From: Paraburkholderia megapolitana
GTDB lineage: Bacteria; Pseudomonadota; Gammaproteobacteria; Burkholderiales; Burkholderiaceae
Direction: 5' to 3'
Length of the DNA stretch: 64,000 bases
Assembly (NCBI RefSeq): GCF_007556815.1
Contig: NZ_CP041745.1
Span: 310,001 to 374,000, forward strand
This document shows, piece after piece, positions 1-8,742 of this stretch (the stretch's first letter is position 1; each line of letters starts with the position of its first letter). The notes beneath the pieces were generated by a model that searched no databases, was not told where the DNA came from, and worked only from the letters and a program-made list of their open reading frames with translations. The position numbers and the translations under genes are program-made.

Positions 1-585
1 CCGAGCATCGGATTGATCGAAGCGGTAGTCGACGCCGTGCCGATTCCGGTGAACGTGATCGTGCGCCCGCATAGCCGTTCGTTTGTTTTCGATGCGCACG
101 ATCTTGCCGTGATGACGCGCGACGTTCGCGCGATCGTTGCAGCAGGCGCGCATGGCATCGTGACCGGTATGTTGACCGAGGCGCGTGAGATCGATTGCGA
201 GGGGCTGGCGCGGTTGATCGATGTCGCCGGTGATCTGGCTATTACGTTTCATCGCGCGTTCGACGAAGCGCGCGATCTTCACGAAGCGTTCGATACGCTG
301 CTCGGCTTCGAAGCCGTGACGAACGTGCTGACATCGGGCGGCAAACCTTCGGTACTGGATGCCGCCGATACGATCCGGCTGCTCGTGCAGCAATCAGCGG
401 GATCGCACTGCACGGTGCTTGCGGGCGCGGGGCTGACTGTGGATGCGATTGCCGGTTTCGTGCGCGCGACCGGTGTCGCGGCGGTGCACTTCGGTTCGGG
501 CGTGCGGATCGGCGGCAATGGTCTTGCGCCGGTCGATCCGCTGCAGGTGGCGCGCGTCAGGGTGCTGCTCGACGCGTTAGCCTGA
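1..585 (+). CDS. cutC: Copper homeostasis protein CutC (5' end outside window)
   Basis: The reading frame is open from base 1 (P-S-I-G then L-I-E-A) and runs to a TGA stop, giving about 194 residues of the C-terminal part. A TTG at 13 could be read as a start, but the preceding codons continue the family sequence, so the gene begins left of the window. Family-typical motifs are seen: PVNVIVRP, GAHGIVTGML, TFHRAFDEA, VLTSGGKPS and the VHFGSG segment near the end. CutC proteins are cytosolic TIM-barrel proteins linked historically to copper tolerance; the biochemical role is unsettled. Converges with the following minus-strand gene. Confidence 0.9.
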   Translation, partial: PSIGLIEAVVDAVPIPVNVIVRPHSRSFVFDAHDLAVMTRDVRAIVAAGAHGIVTGMLTEAREIDCEGLARLIDVAGDLAITFHRAFDEARDLHEAFDTLLGFEAVTNVLTSGGKPSVLDAADTIRLLVQQSAGSHCTVLAGAGLTVDAIAGFVRATGVAAVHFGSGVRIGGNGLAPVDPLQVARVRVLLDALA

Positions 586-638
586 TTAACATCACATGAA
601 AGCGGGCGCCATGGGTTGCACGGCGCACGCCTTCGCGG

Positions 639-3600
639 TTACTTCGCCACAACCACCGGAATACCACGCAACGTACCCGCGCCTTTCACCTCAGCGAGCG
701 CCTGCTGAACCACCGCTGACGTCACCGCATCGATCTGCAACTGCGCAGCCAGATCGCGCTCGCTGCGCTTCACGCCCGCGAGATTCGCAAGCTTCACGTG
801 GCCATAACCGCGCACACGTGCATGCAGATCGGCGAGCTTCGCGACGACTTCGGCGGTATCGGGCTGCAACACGGCGAAGGCTCGCAGCAGGGTGTTTTCG
901 TAGTCGCCAGCAAGCGCGCGTTCCATGCGCCGTTCAAGCGATTTGCCGAACGGATCGAGCATCGTGCCGCGCAGTCCACGCCACTTTGCAAGCATGCCGA
1001 GCACGGGCCACATCCACTGTCCGAACGTCAATTTGCGCGGCACTTCACCGTGCTTCGAACGCGCAAGTCCCGGTGGTGCGAGATTGAATTTCACGCCGAA
1101 ATCTTTACCCGCTACGCCTTCGAATTGCGCTTCGAGTGCTTCGCGAAACGCCTTGTCCGTATGCAGGCGACCGACCTCGTACTCGTCCTTCACAGCAAGC
1201 AGACGATAGAACGTGGTCGCGACGGCGCGTGCGATACGGTCGTCGTTGGCGCCGCCTTCGGCCTTGCGTGCCGCATCGACGAGCGTGCGATAACGCTTCA
1301 CGTACGCTGCGCCGCCATAGGTTGCGAGACGCGTTTCGCGATCGGCGATCAACTGGTCGAGCGTGTCGAGATTCACCGCCGGTTTGGCCGAATGACGCGC
1401 CTGCCACAGCGTTTCGAGCGCTGCCGGATCGGCGGCAGCGAGACGGCCGACTGCGAACGCGAGCTGGTTCATCGGCACGGCCACGTTATTGAGTTCGATT
1501 GCGCGCATCAACGCGCCTAGCGAGACCGGCACGAGCCCGAGTTGCCACGCAAAGCCGAGCATCAGGATGTTCGCGCCAATCGTGTCGCCGAGAAAGCGCG
1601 TGGCCAGCGATTGCGCATCGCAGGCGGACATGCGTTCGTCGCCGGCCGCGTGGCGCATCTTTTCGTACAACGCGTCTGCGTGCAGGTTGGCGTCGGGGTT
1701 CTGCACGAACGTCGCATTCGGAATCGCATGCGTGTTCACAACGATGCGGGTGCGGCCATGACGCACGGTTTGCAACGCGTCGGCGCCCGCGCCGACCACC
1801 ATATCGCAGGCGAGCAATACGTCGGCCTGTTGCGTGTCGATGCGCACCTGGTTCAGCCATTCGTCGCGCGCAGCGAAGCGCACGAACGACAGCACCGAAC
1901 CGCCCTTCTGCGCAAAGCCCATGAAGTCGAGTACCGACGCGCTCTTGCCTTCGAGGTGCGCGGCCATGCTGATCAATGCGCCCACCGTCACGACGCCGGT
2001 ACCGCCGACACCCGTTACCAGGATGTCATACGGTGCAGCGTCGAGTTGCGGCGTCGGCACGGTGAGCGCATCGACCCGCTTGGCCAGCGCTTCCACGTCG
2101 AACGCGACGCCCGCGGCTTTCTTCAGCTTGCCGCCTTCGATCGTCACGAAGCTCGGGCAGAAGCCGTTCACGCACGAGTAATCCTTGTTGCACGACGACT
2201 GGTCGATGCGGCGCTTTCTGCCGAGCGGCGTTTCGACCGGCTCGACCGACAGGCAGTTCGATTGCACGCCGCAATCGCCGCAACCTTCGCAGACGGCTTC
2301 GTTGATGAAGAGACGCTTGTCGGGATCGGGGAACTCGCCTTTCTTCCGGCGCCGACGTTTTTCGGCGGCACAGGTCTGGTCGTAGATCAGCACGGTGACA
2401 CCGCCGATGTCGCGCAGCAGGCGCTGCACCGTATCGAGTTCGCGCCGGTGATGGAACGTCGTGCCCAGCGGAAAGAGATTGTGATGACCGTCGTACTTTT
2501 CCGGCTCGTCGCTGACAACAACGAAGCGCGACACGCCTTCCGCTTCGACCTGGCGCGCGATCTGCGGCACCGAGATGCTACCGTCCACAGGCTGTCCGCC
2601 CGTCATCGCGACCGCATCGTTGTAGAGAATCTTGTACGTGATGTTGGTTTTCGCCGCGACCGCCTGGCGGATCGCCAGAATGCCCGAGTGAAAGTAAGTG
2701 CCGTCGCCGAGGTTCTGGAACACGTGCGGCGTCTTCGTGAACATCGAGTGCGAGGCCCAGTCGACACCTTCACCGCCCATCTGGATCAGGCCCGTCGTGT
2801 CGCGCTCCATCCACGACGCCATGAAGTGGCAGCCGATGCCGGCTTGCGCGATCGAGCCTTCGGGCACCTTCGTCGAGGTGTTGTGCGGACAACCCGAGCA
2901 GAAGTACGGAGTGCGCTTCACTGCATCGGCGGCGTTCGAGAGGATTTGCGGCGCGACGAGATCGACCACACGCTCGCGGCGATCGAGCGCGGGCTTGTGC
3001 CGCGCGAGCCAGTTCGCGAACACGGGGAGGATGCGCGACGGGCGTAGTTCGCCCAGCGACGACAGCAGCAGCGTACCGTCCTGCGCGTGCTTGCCGATCA
3101 CGACCGGACGCGCGCCCTCCTGGCGGTTGTACAGATAGTCCTTGATCTGCTGCTCGATGACCGGACCTTTCTCCTCGATCACCAGCACTTCGGAGAGCCC
3201 TGCGACGAACGCATCGATACGCGTCATTTCGAGCGGGAACGACAGGCCGACCTTGTAGATCCGCACGCCTGCCGCTTCGAGGTCCGCGACCGTCACGTCG
3301 AGCCGGCGCAACGTTTCCATCAGGTCGAGATGCGCCTTGCCGCACGTGACGATGCCGACGTTTGCGTGCGGGCTCGGGGCGATCCATTTATCGATGCTGT
3401 TGGTGCGCGCAAAGTGCCGTACCGCGTCGAGCTTCGCGGCGAGGCGCGCTTCGATAGTGAGGCTCGGCAGGTCGGGCCAGCGGTTGTGCAGGCCGCCCGC
3501 GGGCGGCTCGAAACCGCTCGGGACATCCCATGTGGTGCGCAGTGCATCGAGATCGACGGTCGAGCCCGATTCGACGGTTTCCGAAATCGCCTTGAAGCCG

Positions 3601-4220
3601 ACCCACGCGCCCGAGTAGCGCGACAGCGCCCAGCCGTACAGACCGAATTCGAGCATGTCGGCGACGTTCGACGGATTCACGACCGGCATGTGCCACGCCA
3701 TCATCGCGAAGTCGCTTTGATGCGGCATCGATGACGACACGCAGCCGTGGTCGTCGCCGGCTACTACGAGTACGCCGCCGTGTGCCGACGAGCCGTATGC
3801 GTTGCCGTGCTTCAGTGCATCGCCGGCGCGGTCGACGCCTGGTCCCTTGCCGTACCACATCGCGAACACGCCTTCGACGGTGCGTTCTGGGTCTGCTTCG
3901 ACGCGCTGTGTGCCGAGCACCGCCGTGCCGCCGAGTTCTTCGTTGATTGCAGGAAGAAAGCGGATGTCGTGGCTGTCGAGCAGTTTCTTCGCTTTCCACA
4001 ACTGCTGGTCGACCATACCGAGCGGCGAGCCGCGATAGCCGCTGATAAAGCCCGCTGTGCTCAGGCCACGCGCGCGGTCGGCGTCGCGCTGCATCAAAGC
4101 GAGACGCACAAGCGCTTGAGTACCGGTGAGGAAGATGCGGCCGCGCGTAGCGGTGAGGTTGTCCGACAGACGGTAATCCGAGAGGGCGGGCGTTCCGTCG
4201 ACGGGCAGGCGGGCGGTCAT
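639..4220 (-). CDS. Indolepyruvate ferredoxin oxidoreductase, fused alpha/gamma type
   Basis: A 1193-residue protein that would oxidatively decarboxylate aryl- or branched 2-oxo acids to acyl-CoA. Order: N-terminal pyruvate-oxidoreductase-like domain (GYRGSPLG near 61-68), CSGCPHN at about 441, TPP-binding segment (GDG at 506 to NDA at 534), a cysteine-rich Fe-S region (CEGCGDC near 644 to CVNGFC near 683-688), then the gamma domain with the GVGGTGV nucleotide loop. The ATG at 4220 is chosen because AGGAG lies 11-15 bases upstream and the domain begins there; an in-frame upstream extension to 4352 has no family look. The long single chain matches the fused beta-proteobacterial enzymes rather than the two-subunit archaeal IorAB. 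Confidence 0.93.
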   Translation of the reverse strand: MTARLPVDGTPALSDYRLSDNLTATRGRIFLTGTQALVRLALMQRDADRARGLSTAGFISGYRGSPLGMVDQQLWKAKKLLDSHDIRFLPAINEELGGTAVLGTQRVEADPERTVEGVFAMWYGKGPGVDRAGDALKHGNAYGSSAHGGVLVVAGDDHGCVSSSMPHQSDFAMMAWHMPVVNPSNVADMLEFGLYGWALSRYSGAWVGFKAISETVESGSTVDLDALRTTWDVPSGFEPPAGGLHNRWPDLPSLTIEARLAAKLDAVRHFARTNSIDKWIAPSPHANVGIVTCGKAHLDLMETLRRLDVTVADLEAAGVRIYKVGLSFPLEMTRIDAFVAGLSEVLVIEEKGPVIEQQIKDYLYNRQEGARPVVIGKHAQDGTLLLSSLGELRPSRILPVFANWLARHKPALDRRERVVDLVAPQILSNAADAVKRTPYFCSGCPHNTSTKVPEGSIAQAGIGCHFMASWMERDTTGLIQMGGEGVDWASHSMFTKTPHVFQNLGDGTYFHSGILAIRQAVAAKTNITYKILYNDAVAMTGGQPVDGSISVPQIARQVEAEGVSRFVVVSDEPEKYDGHHNLFPLGTTFHHRRELDTVQRLLRDIGGVTVLIYDQTCAAEKRRRRKKGEFPDPDKRLFINEAVCEGCGDCGVQSNCLSVEPVETPLGRKRRIDQSSCNKDYSCVNGFCPSFVTIEGGKLKKAAGVAFDVEALAKRVDALTVPTPQLDAAPYDILVTGVGGTGVVTVGALISMAAHLEGKSASVLDFMGFAQKGGSVLSFVRFAARDEWLNQVRIDTQQADVLLACDMVVGAGADALQTVRHGRTRIVVNTHAIPNATFVQNPDANLHADALYEKMRHAAGDERMSACDAQSLATRFLGDTIGANILMLGFAWQLGLVPVSLGALMRAIELNNVAVPMNQLAFAVGRLAAADPAALETLWQARHSAKPAVNLDTLDQLIADRETRLATYGGAAYVKRYRTLVDAARKAEGGANDDRIARAVATTFYRLLAVKDEYEVGRLHTDKAFREALEAQFEGVAGKDFGVKFNLAPPGLARSKHGEVPRKLTFGQWMWPVLGMLAKWRGLRGTMLDPFGKSLERRMERALAGDYENTLLRAFAVLQPDTAEVVAKLADLHARVRGYGHVKLANLAGVKRSERDLAAQLQIDAVTSAVVQQALAEVKGAGTLRGIPVVVAK

Positions 4221-4389
4221 TGTGGAGTCTCCTGTTATGCATTCGCCACGCCGGGCGATCCCGGGCGTGGCGAAAGAGACTCTATTTTTTCGCGCCGAAT
4301 GGAGAATATTTTTGCTAACTTGCCGCGCTGTCCGTCTGAATGCGCGACGCACGCGGTGTTTAGTCGGCTTTTTGAGTGAGTTCTACCGG

Positions 4390-4406
4390 GCACCCTGATC
4401 GGGTGC
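4390..4406. repeat. Inverted repeat in divergent promoter region
   Basis: GCACCC-TGATC-GGGTGC is a perfect 6+6 bp inverted repeat between the divergent oxidoreductase and GST genes. It could be an operator or a chance GC-rich hairpin. No regulator is encoded next to it. Confidence 0.25.
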
Positions 4407-4487
4407 GTGGGCACCGTCGATAACACGCCCGCCGCCGGTGCATTGCTGTACGCTGACAGCTTCCTTTCCGCATCCGGGAGCCGTCAG

Positions 4488-5105
4488 ATGAAACTCTATT
4501 ACTGGCCGAAGACCCGCGCGTTTCGCGCACTCTGGATGCTCGAAGAGATCGGTGCACGCTACGAATTGGTCCACGTGAACATCCGCGCCGGCGAGCAGGG
4601 CACCGCCGACTACCGCGACGTTAACCCGATGACGAAGCTGCCCGCACTCGACGACCATGGCGTGCGCGTCGCTGAATCAGGTGCGGTGCTGTTGTACCTT
4701 GCCGACCGCTTTCCTGCCGCCAATCTTGGCGCGACGCTCGACGATCCGTTGCGCGGTCGTTTCCTGCAGTGGCTGTTCTTTACGCCGGGCTGTCTCGAGC
4801 CGGCGATGGCTGAGAAGATTACCGGCGCTTCCGGCAATACGTTCAGCTTCGGTTGGGGTGATTTCGATCGGGTGAGGCACGCGGTCGACGGTGCGCTCGA
4901 AGAGGGCGAATGGCTGCTCGGCGAACGCTTCACCGCTGCCGATCTGTTGCTTGCCGGGACGTTGCAGATTGCGTTTGCTGCGAAGCTGCTGGAACCGAAA
5001 GGGCGGATCGGCGATTTTGTCGAGCGGGCGGTGTCGCGCGATGGTCATGCGCGGGCGGTGGCGGTTGAGCAGCGGGAACTGGCGGCGTTGAAAGTTACGC
5101 GGTGA
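4488..5105 (+). CDS. Glutathione S-transferase family protein
   Basis: A 205-residue cytosolic protein with an N-terminal thioredoxin-like GST domain (MKLYYWPKT, the PALDDHG turn and the ES of the GSH-binding ESGAVLLYLAD segment) and an alpha-helical C-terminal half. It would conjugate glutathione to an unknown electrophile. The start at 4488 is preferred over the ATG at 4407 because the beta-1 strand begins there and a CGGGAG ribosome site precedes it. It is divergent from the oxidoreductase gene. Confidence 0.9.
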   Translation: MKLYYWPKTRAFRALWMLEEIGARYELVHVNIRAGEQGTADYRDVNPMTKLPALDDHGVRVAESGAVLLYLADRFPAANLGATLDDPLRGRFLQWLFFTPGCLEPAMAEKITGASGNTFSFGWGDFDRVRHAVDGALEEGEWLLGERFTAADLLLAGTLQIAFAAKLLEPKGRIGDFVERAVSRDGHARAVAVEQRELAALKVTR

Positions 5106-5146
5106 TTGCGGGGAGTCGGGGCCGAAAGTGTTCGGCACTGTACGCC

Positions 5147-5152
5147 TATAAT
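5147..5152 (+). promoter_or_regulatory. Candidate -10 box for the ImmA/DUF4411 cassette
   Basis: A perfect TATAAT lies 34 bases before the ATG at 5186, in the short gap after the GST gene. No good -35 hexamer is visible at 16-18 bp spacing, so activity could need a regulator, perhaps the Xre domain of the encoded protein itself (inference). Confidence 0.4.
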
Positions 5153-5185
5153 GGCGTGTCTAACTAAGTACCGGATTCAATCAGG

Positions 5186-6364
5186 ATGCCGCAGGTCAAC
5201 CCACAAATCCTCGTATGGGCTAGAGAAGCTGCTGGCCTCGGCATCGACGAGGCAGCCAGAGCGTTGCAGCTCGGTGGCGCTCGACAACGTGGACCTGAGG
5301 TACTCGGAGAATATGAGCAGGGTACAAAGGCGCCGAGCCGACCGCTGCTCCTCAAGATGGCGAAGGTCTATCGCCGATCGCTCCTTACGTTCTATCTCCA
5401 GCAACCCCCAGTGAAAAGCGAACGGGGCGAAGACTTCCGAACGCTTCCCGGAGACCGTGGGTACGAAAGCGCCCCTAAGCTGGATGCCCTCGTTCGAGAT
5501 GTATTCGTCCGCCAACGTCTGGTGAGATCGATTCTCGAAGACGTGGAAGAGGCGGAGCCCTTGAATTTCGTCGGCAGTATCACATTGGCGCAACCTGTGG
5601 ACTTTGCAGCCAAGTTGATCTGCAAACGGCTCTCGTTTGATCTGAACGAGTTTCGACGTAAAAAAACCGTCGAAGAAGCGTTTAGCTACATACGCGAATT
5701 AACCGAGAAACTTGGCGTCTTCGTACTTCTGATCGGCAACCTGGGCACGCATCACACAGCACTTGGCACGGATGTTTTCAGAGGTTTCGCGTTGGCTGAA
5801 AAAGTGGCGCCGTTCATCGTTGTCAACGATCAGGACGCGAAAGTAGCATGGTCGTTCACTCTGCTCCACGAGCTGGCGCATATCTGGCTTGGACGTACCG
5901 GTTTGAGCGGAGCGGATTTCGAGCAGAAGATCGAACAGTTCTGCAATGACATCGCAAGTGAAATTCTTCTGCCTGAGGCCGAACTAGATGAGCTTCGGCA
6001 ATTAGGCGGCGACCGGCAGGAAGTGATTTCGGTCATCAGCGCCTTTGCGAGCCGACGTAAGGTGAGTCGTGCCCTCGTTGTCTATCGATTGCTGAAACGC
6101 CGTCAGATAGATCGCAAGCAGTGGTTGGATCTTACGGAAGAGTTTCGCCGGAGCTGGGAGGCAGAACGAGCCAGGAAGAAGGAGCAGGCAGCAGACGCAG
6201 CAGGAGGTCCGAACTACTACGTGGTGAAACGACACCGGGTAGGGAACGCGCTTGTCGAGTTCACACGTAGAGCGATTGCAGAGGGCTTTGTGACGCCGAC
6301 CAAAGCGGGCCGCATCTTGGGGGTTAGACCGACCAATGTGCAGGCGTTGGTAGAGGTTACATGA
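5186..6364 (+). CDS. Xre-type HTH / ImmA-IrrE family Zn metallo-endopeptidase
   Basis: A 392-residue protein. The N-terminal part (about 1-75) matches the Xre-like helix-turn-helix that precedes this protease family (ILVWAREAAGLGIDEAA, then the PSRPLLLKMAKVYRR and LLTFYL segment). The protease domain carries HELAH at 228-232 and the E-Q-F-C-N-D-I-A-S-E segment near 250-259 that supplies the third zinc ligand in the family. Proteins of this kind act as DNA-binding antitoxin or repressor-protease. The stop overlaps the next start by 4 bases (ATGA), so the two are one operon. The ribosome site is weak. The segment is AT-richer than its neighbours, suggesting acquisition. Exact target is unknown. 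Confidence 0.9.
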   Translation: MPQVNPQILVWAREAAGLGIDEAARALQLGGARQRGPEVLGEYEQGTKAPSRPLLLKMAKVYRRSLLTFYLQQPPVKSERGEDFRTLPGDRGYESAPKLDALVRDVFVRQRLVRSILEDVEEAEPLNFVGSITLAQPVDFAAKLICKRLSFDLNEFRRKKTVEEAFSYIRELTEKLGVFVLLIGNLGTHHTALGTDVFRGFALAEKVAPFIVVNDQDAKVAWSFTLLHELAHIWLGRTGLSGADFEQKIEQFCNDIASEILLPEAELDELRQLGGDRQEVISVISAFASRRKVSRALVVYRLLKRRQIDRKQWLDLTEEFRRSWEAERARKKEQAADAAGGPNYYVVKRHRVGNALVEFTRRAIAEGFVTPTKAGRILGVRPTNVQALVEVT

Positions 6365-6885
6365 AGCTATATCTCCTTGACGCTAACGTACTGATTACTG
6401 CCAATCGCGACTATTACTCAATGGAGATGGTGCCGGTATTCTGGGAATGGCTGCTGCACATGGCCGAGCGCGGGCACGTAAAGATGCCGATTGAGACGTT
6501 GGAGGAAGTGCGCGACGGCGGAGGCAAAGTCAAAAAAGACGCTTTGGTGAGTTGGCTCAATCGCGCAGACGTTTATGAGAAGCTCGTTTTGGAAGAAGAT
6601 GCTGTCCCGGAAATCGTTGCTGCTGTCATGGCAAAGGGCTATGCACCTGATCTCGACGAAACCGAGCTTGAAGCAGTCGGGAGAGATCCCTTCCTGATAG
6701 CGTACGCCGCAGCAGACCGCGACAATCGAGTCGTGGTGTCGATCGAAGTGTCTGCGCCAGCCAAAAAGCGAGCGAATCGTCGGGTGCCGGACGCGTGTCA
6801 CGACAATGGTGTTTCAGTCTGCAACACTTTCACAATGCTGCGGGAGCTTGGCTTCACAACTGCTTGGATTAAGCCAGCGGCATAA
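6361..6885 (+). CDS. DUF4411 family PIN-like protein (putative toxin)
   Basis: A 174-residue protein with PIN-nuclease-like features: LLDANVLITA with Asp7 near the N-terminus, acidic residues E46/E49 in the second position, and DPFLIAYA with Asp109 in the third. This matches DUF4411 proteins found behind ImmA/IrrE-type proteases. It starts inside the stop codon of the upstream gene. By analogy it would be an RNase toxin restrained by the upstream HTH-protease. That role is inference; the sequence only shows the fold signature and coupling. Confidence 0.83.
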   Translation: MKLYLLDANVLITANRDYYSMEMVPVFWEWLLHMAERGHVKMPIETLEEVRDGGGKVKKDALVSWLNRADVYEKLVLEEDAVPEIVAAVMAKGYAPDLDETELEAVGRDPFLIAYAAADRDNRVVVSIEVSAPAKKRANRRVPDACHDNGVSVCNTFTMLRELGFTTAWIKPAA

Positions 6886-6999
6886 GCCGGGTGTTCATTC
6901 GGCGTCGAACTTAGTCAATCGCCATTTCCTCTTCACCTGGTTGACGCTGCGCCCGGCAAGCCCAGCGGCTCCATTTACCTGCAGTAACAGGCATACACA

Positions 7000-7974
7000 T
7001 CACCCCCGCTGCACATCCGCCCCCACCCCCGCCGGAATCATCTCATGCGGCTCAAGCGGCACGACCTCATCGAACTGCGAGTAGTCGATATAGCTCACCC
7101 CATCTTCATCGTGCATCAAGTCGATATAGCGGTACTGCCAGCGAATATCCGCAGCCGGCCACGATTTGCGTTGCTGCATCGTCTGCGCGGTGGTTTCGTC
7201 GGAGCCTTCGATGATCGCCAATAACGATGCATCGCAAGCCGCCAGCGATTCCGCCGTCTGCCCATACAGCGGACTCGTTTCATCGATGATATGCATCAAG
7301 CTCCAGCCAAGCTGGAAGATCGGATGCTGGTCGCGTATCAGCGCAAGATCGCGAATCTTGCGCGACCGATAGCCTTCCGGCGTAACTTCGACACGCATCA
7401 ACCGCAGCCTTGCGTGCGCTTCCGCAATCACATTCTGCCGCCCGTTCGCCGCCCGCACGACGAGCGTCATCTTCCCGTCGAGCATCCGCACGATCGCGTA
7501 GCGCGAGAACATGATCTTCGCGTGAGGGCGCGAGAAACGCGCGAAGATCAGCCCGGTCGCCAGCGCGATGCCCGACATGCCGATGAAGATCTCGACGGTC
7601 GCGACCAGATGCGCGTAGATCGTCTGCGGATGCATGTCGCCGTAACCGACGGTCGCCAGCGTTTCGACGCTGAAGAAAAACGCGCCGGCAAAGCCCTTCG
7701 GAAACTGGTTGGCGATCGGCGTGCTGCCGAGCATGTAGAGCGAAGCGAACGCGGTATTGAGCAGCAGAAACAGCACCGCCAGCGAGACGAAGAACGATGG
7801 CCAACTGGCCCGCAGCGCCTGGTAGTAGAGGTCCTGCCAGAGCGGCATCGGCAGGCCCTGGGCGAACACGACGCGATCGTCCAGCTTCAGCCGGCGCCCG
7901 CGGCGGCGCATCGGTGCATCGGCGGTATCGGACGCGGATGCGTCGAAGCGGCGATCGTCTGAGCCTGTAGCCAT
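7000..7974 (-). CDS. KirBac-type inward-rectifier potassium channel
   Basis: A 324-residue inner-membrane channel. An amphipathic slide segment (LPMPLWQDLYYQALRAS, about 41-57) is followed by TM1 (about 58-80), a pore helix and the K+ selectivity filter TVGYGD at 108-113, and TM2 (about 121-146), then a cytoplasmic immunoglobulin-like domain to the end. This is the architecture of KirBac1.1 from Burkholderia pseudomallei. The ATG at 7974 is preferred to a GTG at 8013, because the upstream stretch has no family character. The gene converges with the protease/PIN cassette. Confidence 0.93.
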   Translation of the reverse strand: MATGSDDRRFDASASDTADAPMRRRGRRLKLDDRVVFAQGLPMPLWQDLYYQALRASWPSFFVSLAVLFLLLNTAFASLYMLGSTPIANQFPKGFAGAFFFSVETLATVGYGDMHPQTIYAHLVATVEIFIGMSGIALATGLIFARFSRPHAKIMFSRYAIVRMLDGKMTLVVRAANGRQNVIAEAHARLRLMRVEVTPEGYRSRKIRDLALIRDQHPIFQLGWSLMHIIDETSPLYGQTAESLAACDASLLAIIEGSDETTAQTMQQRKSWPAADIRWQYRYIDLMHDEDGVSYIDYSQFDEVVPLEPHEMIPAGVGADVQRG

Positions 7975-8090
7975 CGCGTTCCCGTCAAAATGAAAACGCG
8001 CACAGCGTAGCACGCCGGCTACGCGTGTCCACAGCCGCTACGGCAGTTGCCATCGGTCATGCGCCACGCCACGCCGCGTCGGTCGTCAGG

Positions 8091-8336
8091 TCAGGGAAAG
8101 CCGCGCGGCTTCGGAATACCCGCACCGCGCTCGATATCCCCAACAGCCTGTTGATGCGCGGATTCGATCGCATCGGCCTGATCCAGATAGCCGGCGTCGC
8201 CGCCGACCGTGGTCCACGGTTTCACTGCCTTGTTGCGATGTCGGATCTCGTATTCGGCGTCCCAGTGCGAGCCCTGCAATTCGAGCGGGCGCACGTGGAT
8301 CGTATAGACGCCGTAAAGGAAGAGCTGTTCAGCCAT
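8091..8336 (-). CDS. Small conserved hypothetical protein (81 aa)
   Basis: The ATG is preceded by a strong GGAGG site. The protein begins with hydrophobic strand-like sequence (LFLYGVYTIHVRPLEL, VRPL at 15-18), continues with a polar middle and an acidic helix (about 50-70). No signal peptide or membrane segment. It shares the GxYT...VRPL pattern with the 73-residue protein encoded 67 bases upstream on the same strand, suggesting two related small domains in one operon. I do not recognise a function. Confidence 0.72.
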   Translation of the reverse strand: MAEQLFLYGVYTIHVRPLELQGSHWDAEYEIRHRNKAVKPWTTVGGDAGYLDQADAIESAHQQAVGDIERGAGIPKPRGFP

Positions 8337-8403
8337 CTGGGCCTCCAGCAACGTAGGAAAAGAGCGGCGCGACGTGCCCGCGGATTGCGGTACGGTTCGC
8401 AAA

Positions 8404-8625
8404 CTACAGATCAATCTCGCCAAGGATGCGATGGGCGAGCGCCTTCGCTTCTTCGAAGGCTTCTTCCGGGCTGGGCGAGCTCGCCTCCACTTCGTAGACC
8501 GTGTTCTCCGGCCCGTCACCTGCATCGCGTGCGAGCGACACGATGCCGTGATACTTGCCGTCGTCTAACGGACGCACCGTTGCAGTGGCCGTGTAGATCC
8601 CTTTGGTATAGATGATGTCGTCCAT
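8404..8625 (-). CDS. Small conserved hypothetical protein (73 aa)
   Basis: The ATG has an AGGAG site at good spacing. The acidic protein starts with strand-like sequence including GIYTATATVRPL (9-20), then a second strand pair, then an acidic helix (SPEEAFEEAKALAHRIL). Order and motif resemble the 81-residue neighbour downstream. It probably folds as a small beta-beta-alpha domain. No function is assigned. Confidence 0.75.
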   Translation of the reverse strand: MDDIIYTKGIYTATATVRPLDDGKYHGIVSLARDAGDGPENTVYEVEASSPSPEEAFEEAKALAHRILGEIDL

Positions 8626-8742
8626 GATGCATCTCCTGCGAGGGGAAGATCCATCCTAGCACGATGATTCGGCGTCGACCGGGGGTAACTTCGTAAGGTT
8701 TTTCGGGCCGCCCGCACAGAGGCGGCGCGGCCCATATTAAGG

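Noticed and set aside
4221..4352. N-terminal extension of the indolepyruvate oxidoreductase
   Set aside because: No family sequence, and the downstream ATG at 4220 has a good AGGAG site.
8700..8730. GC hairpin near the end of the fructokinase gene as a terminator
   Set aside because: The T-run lies on the wrong side for the minus-strand transcript and the stem is imperfect.
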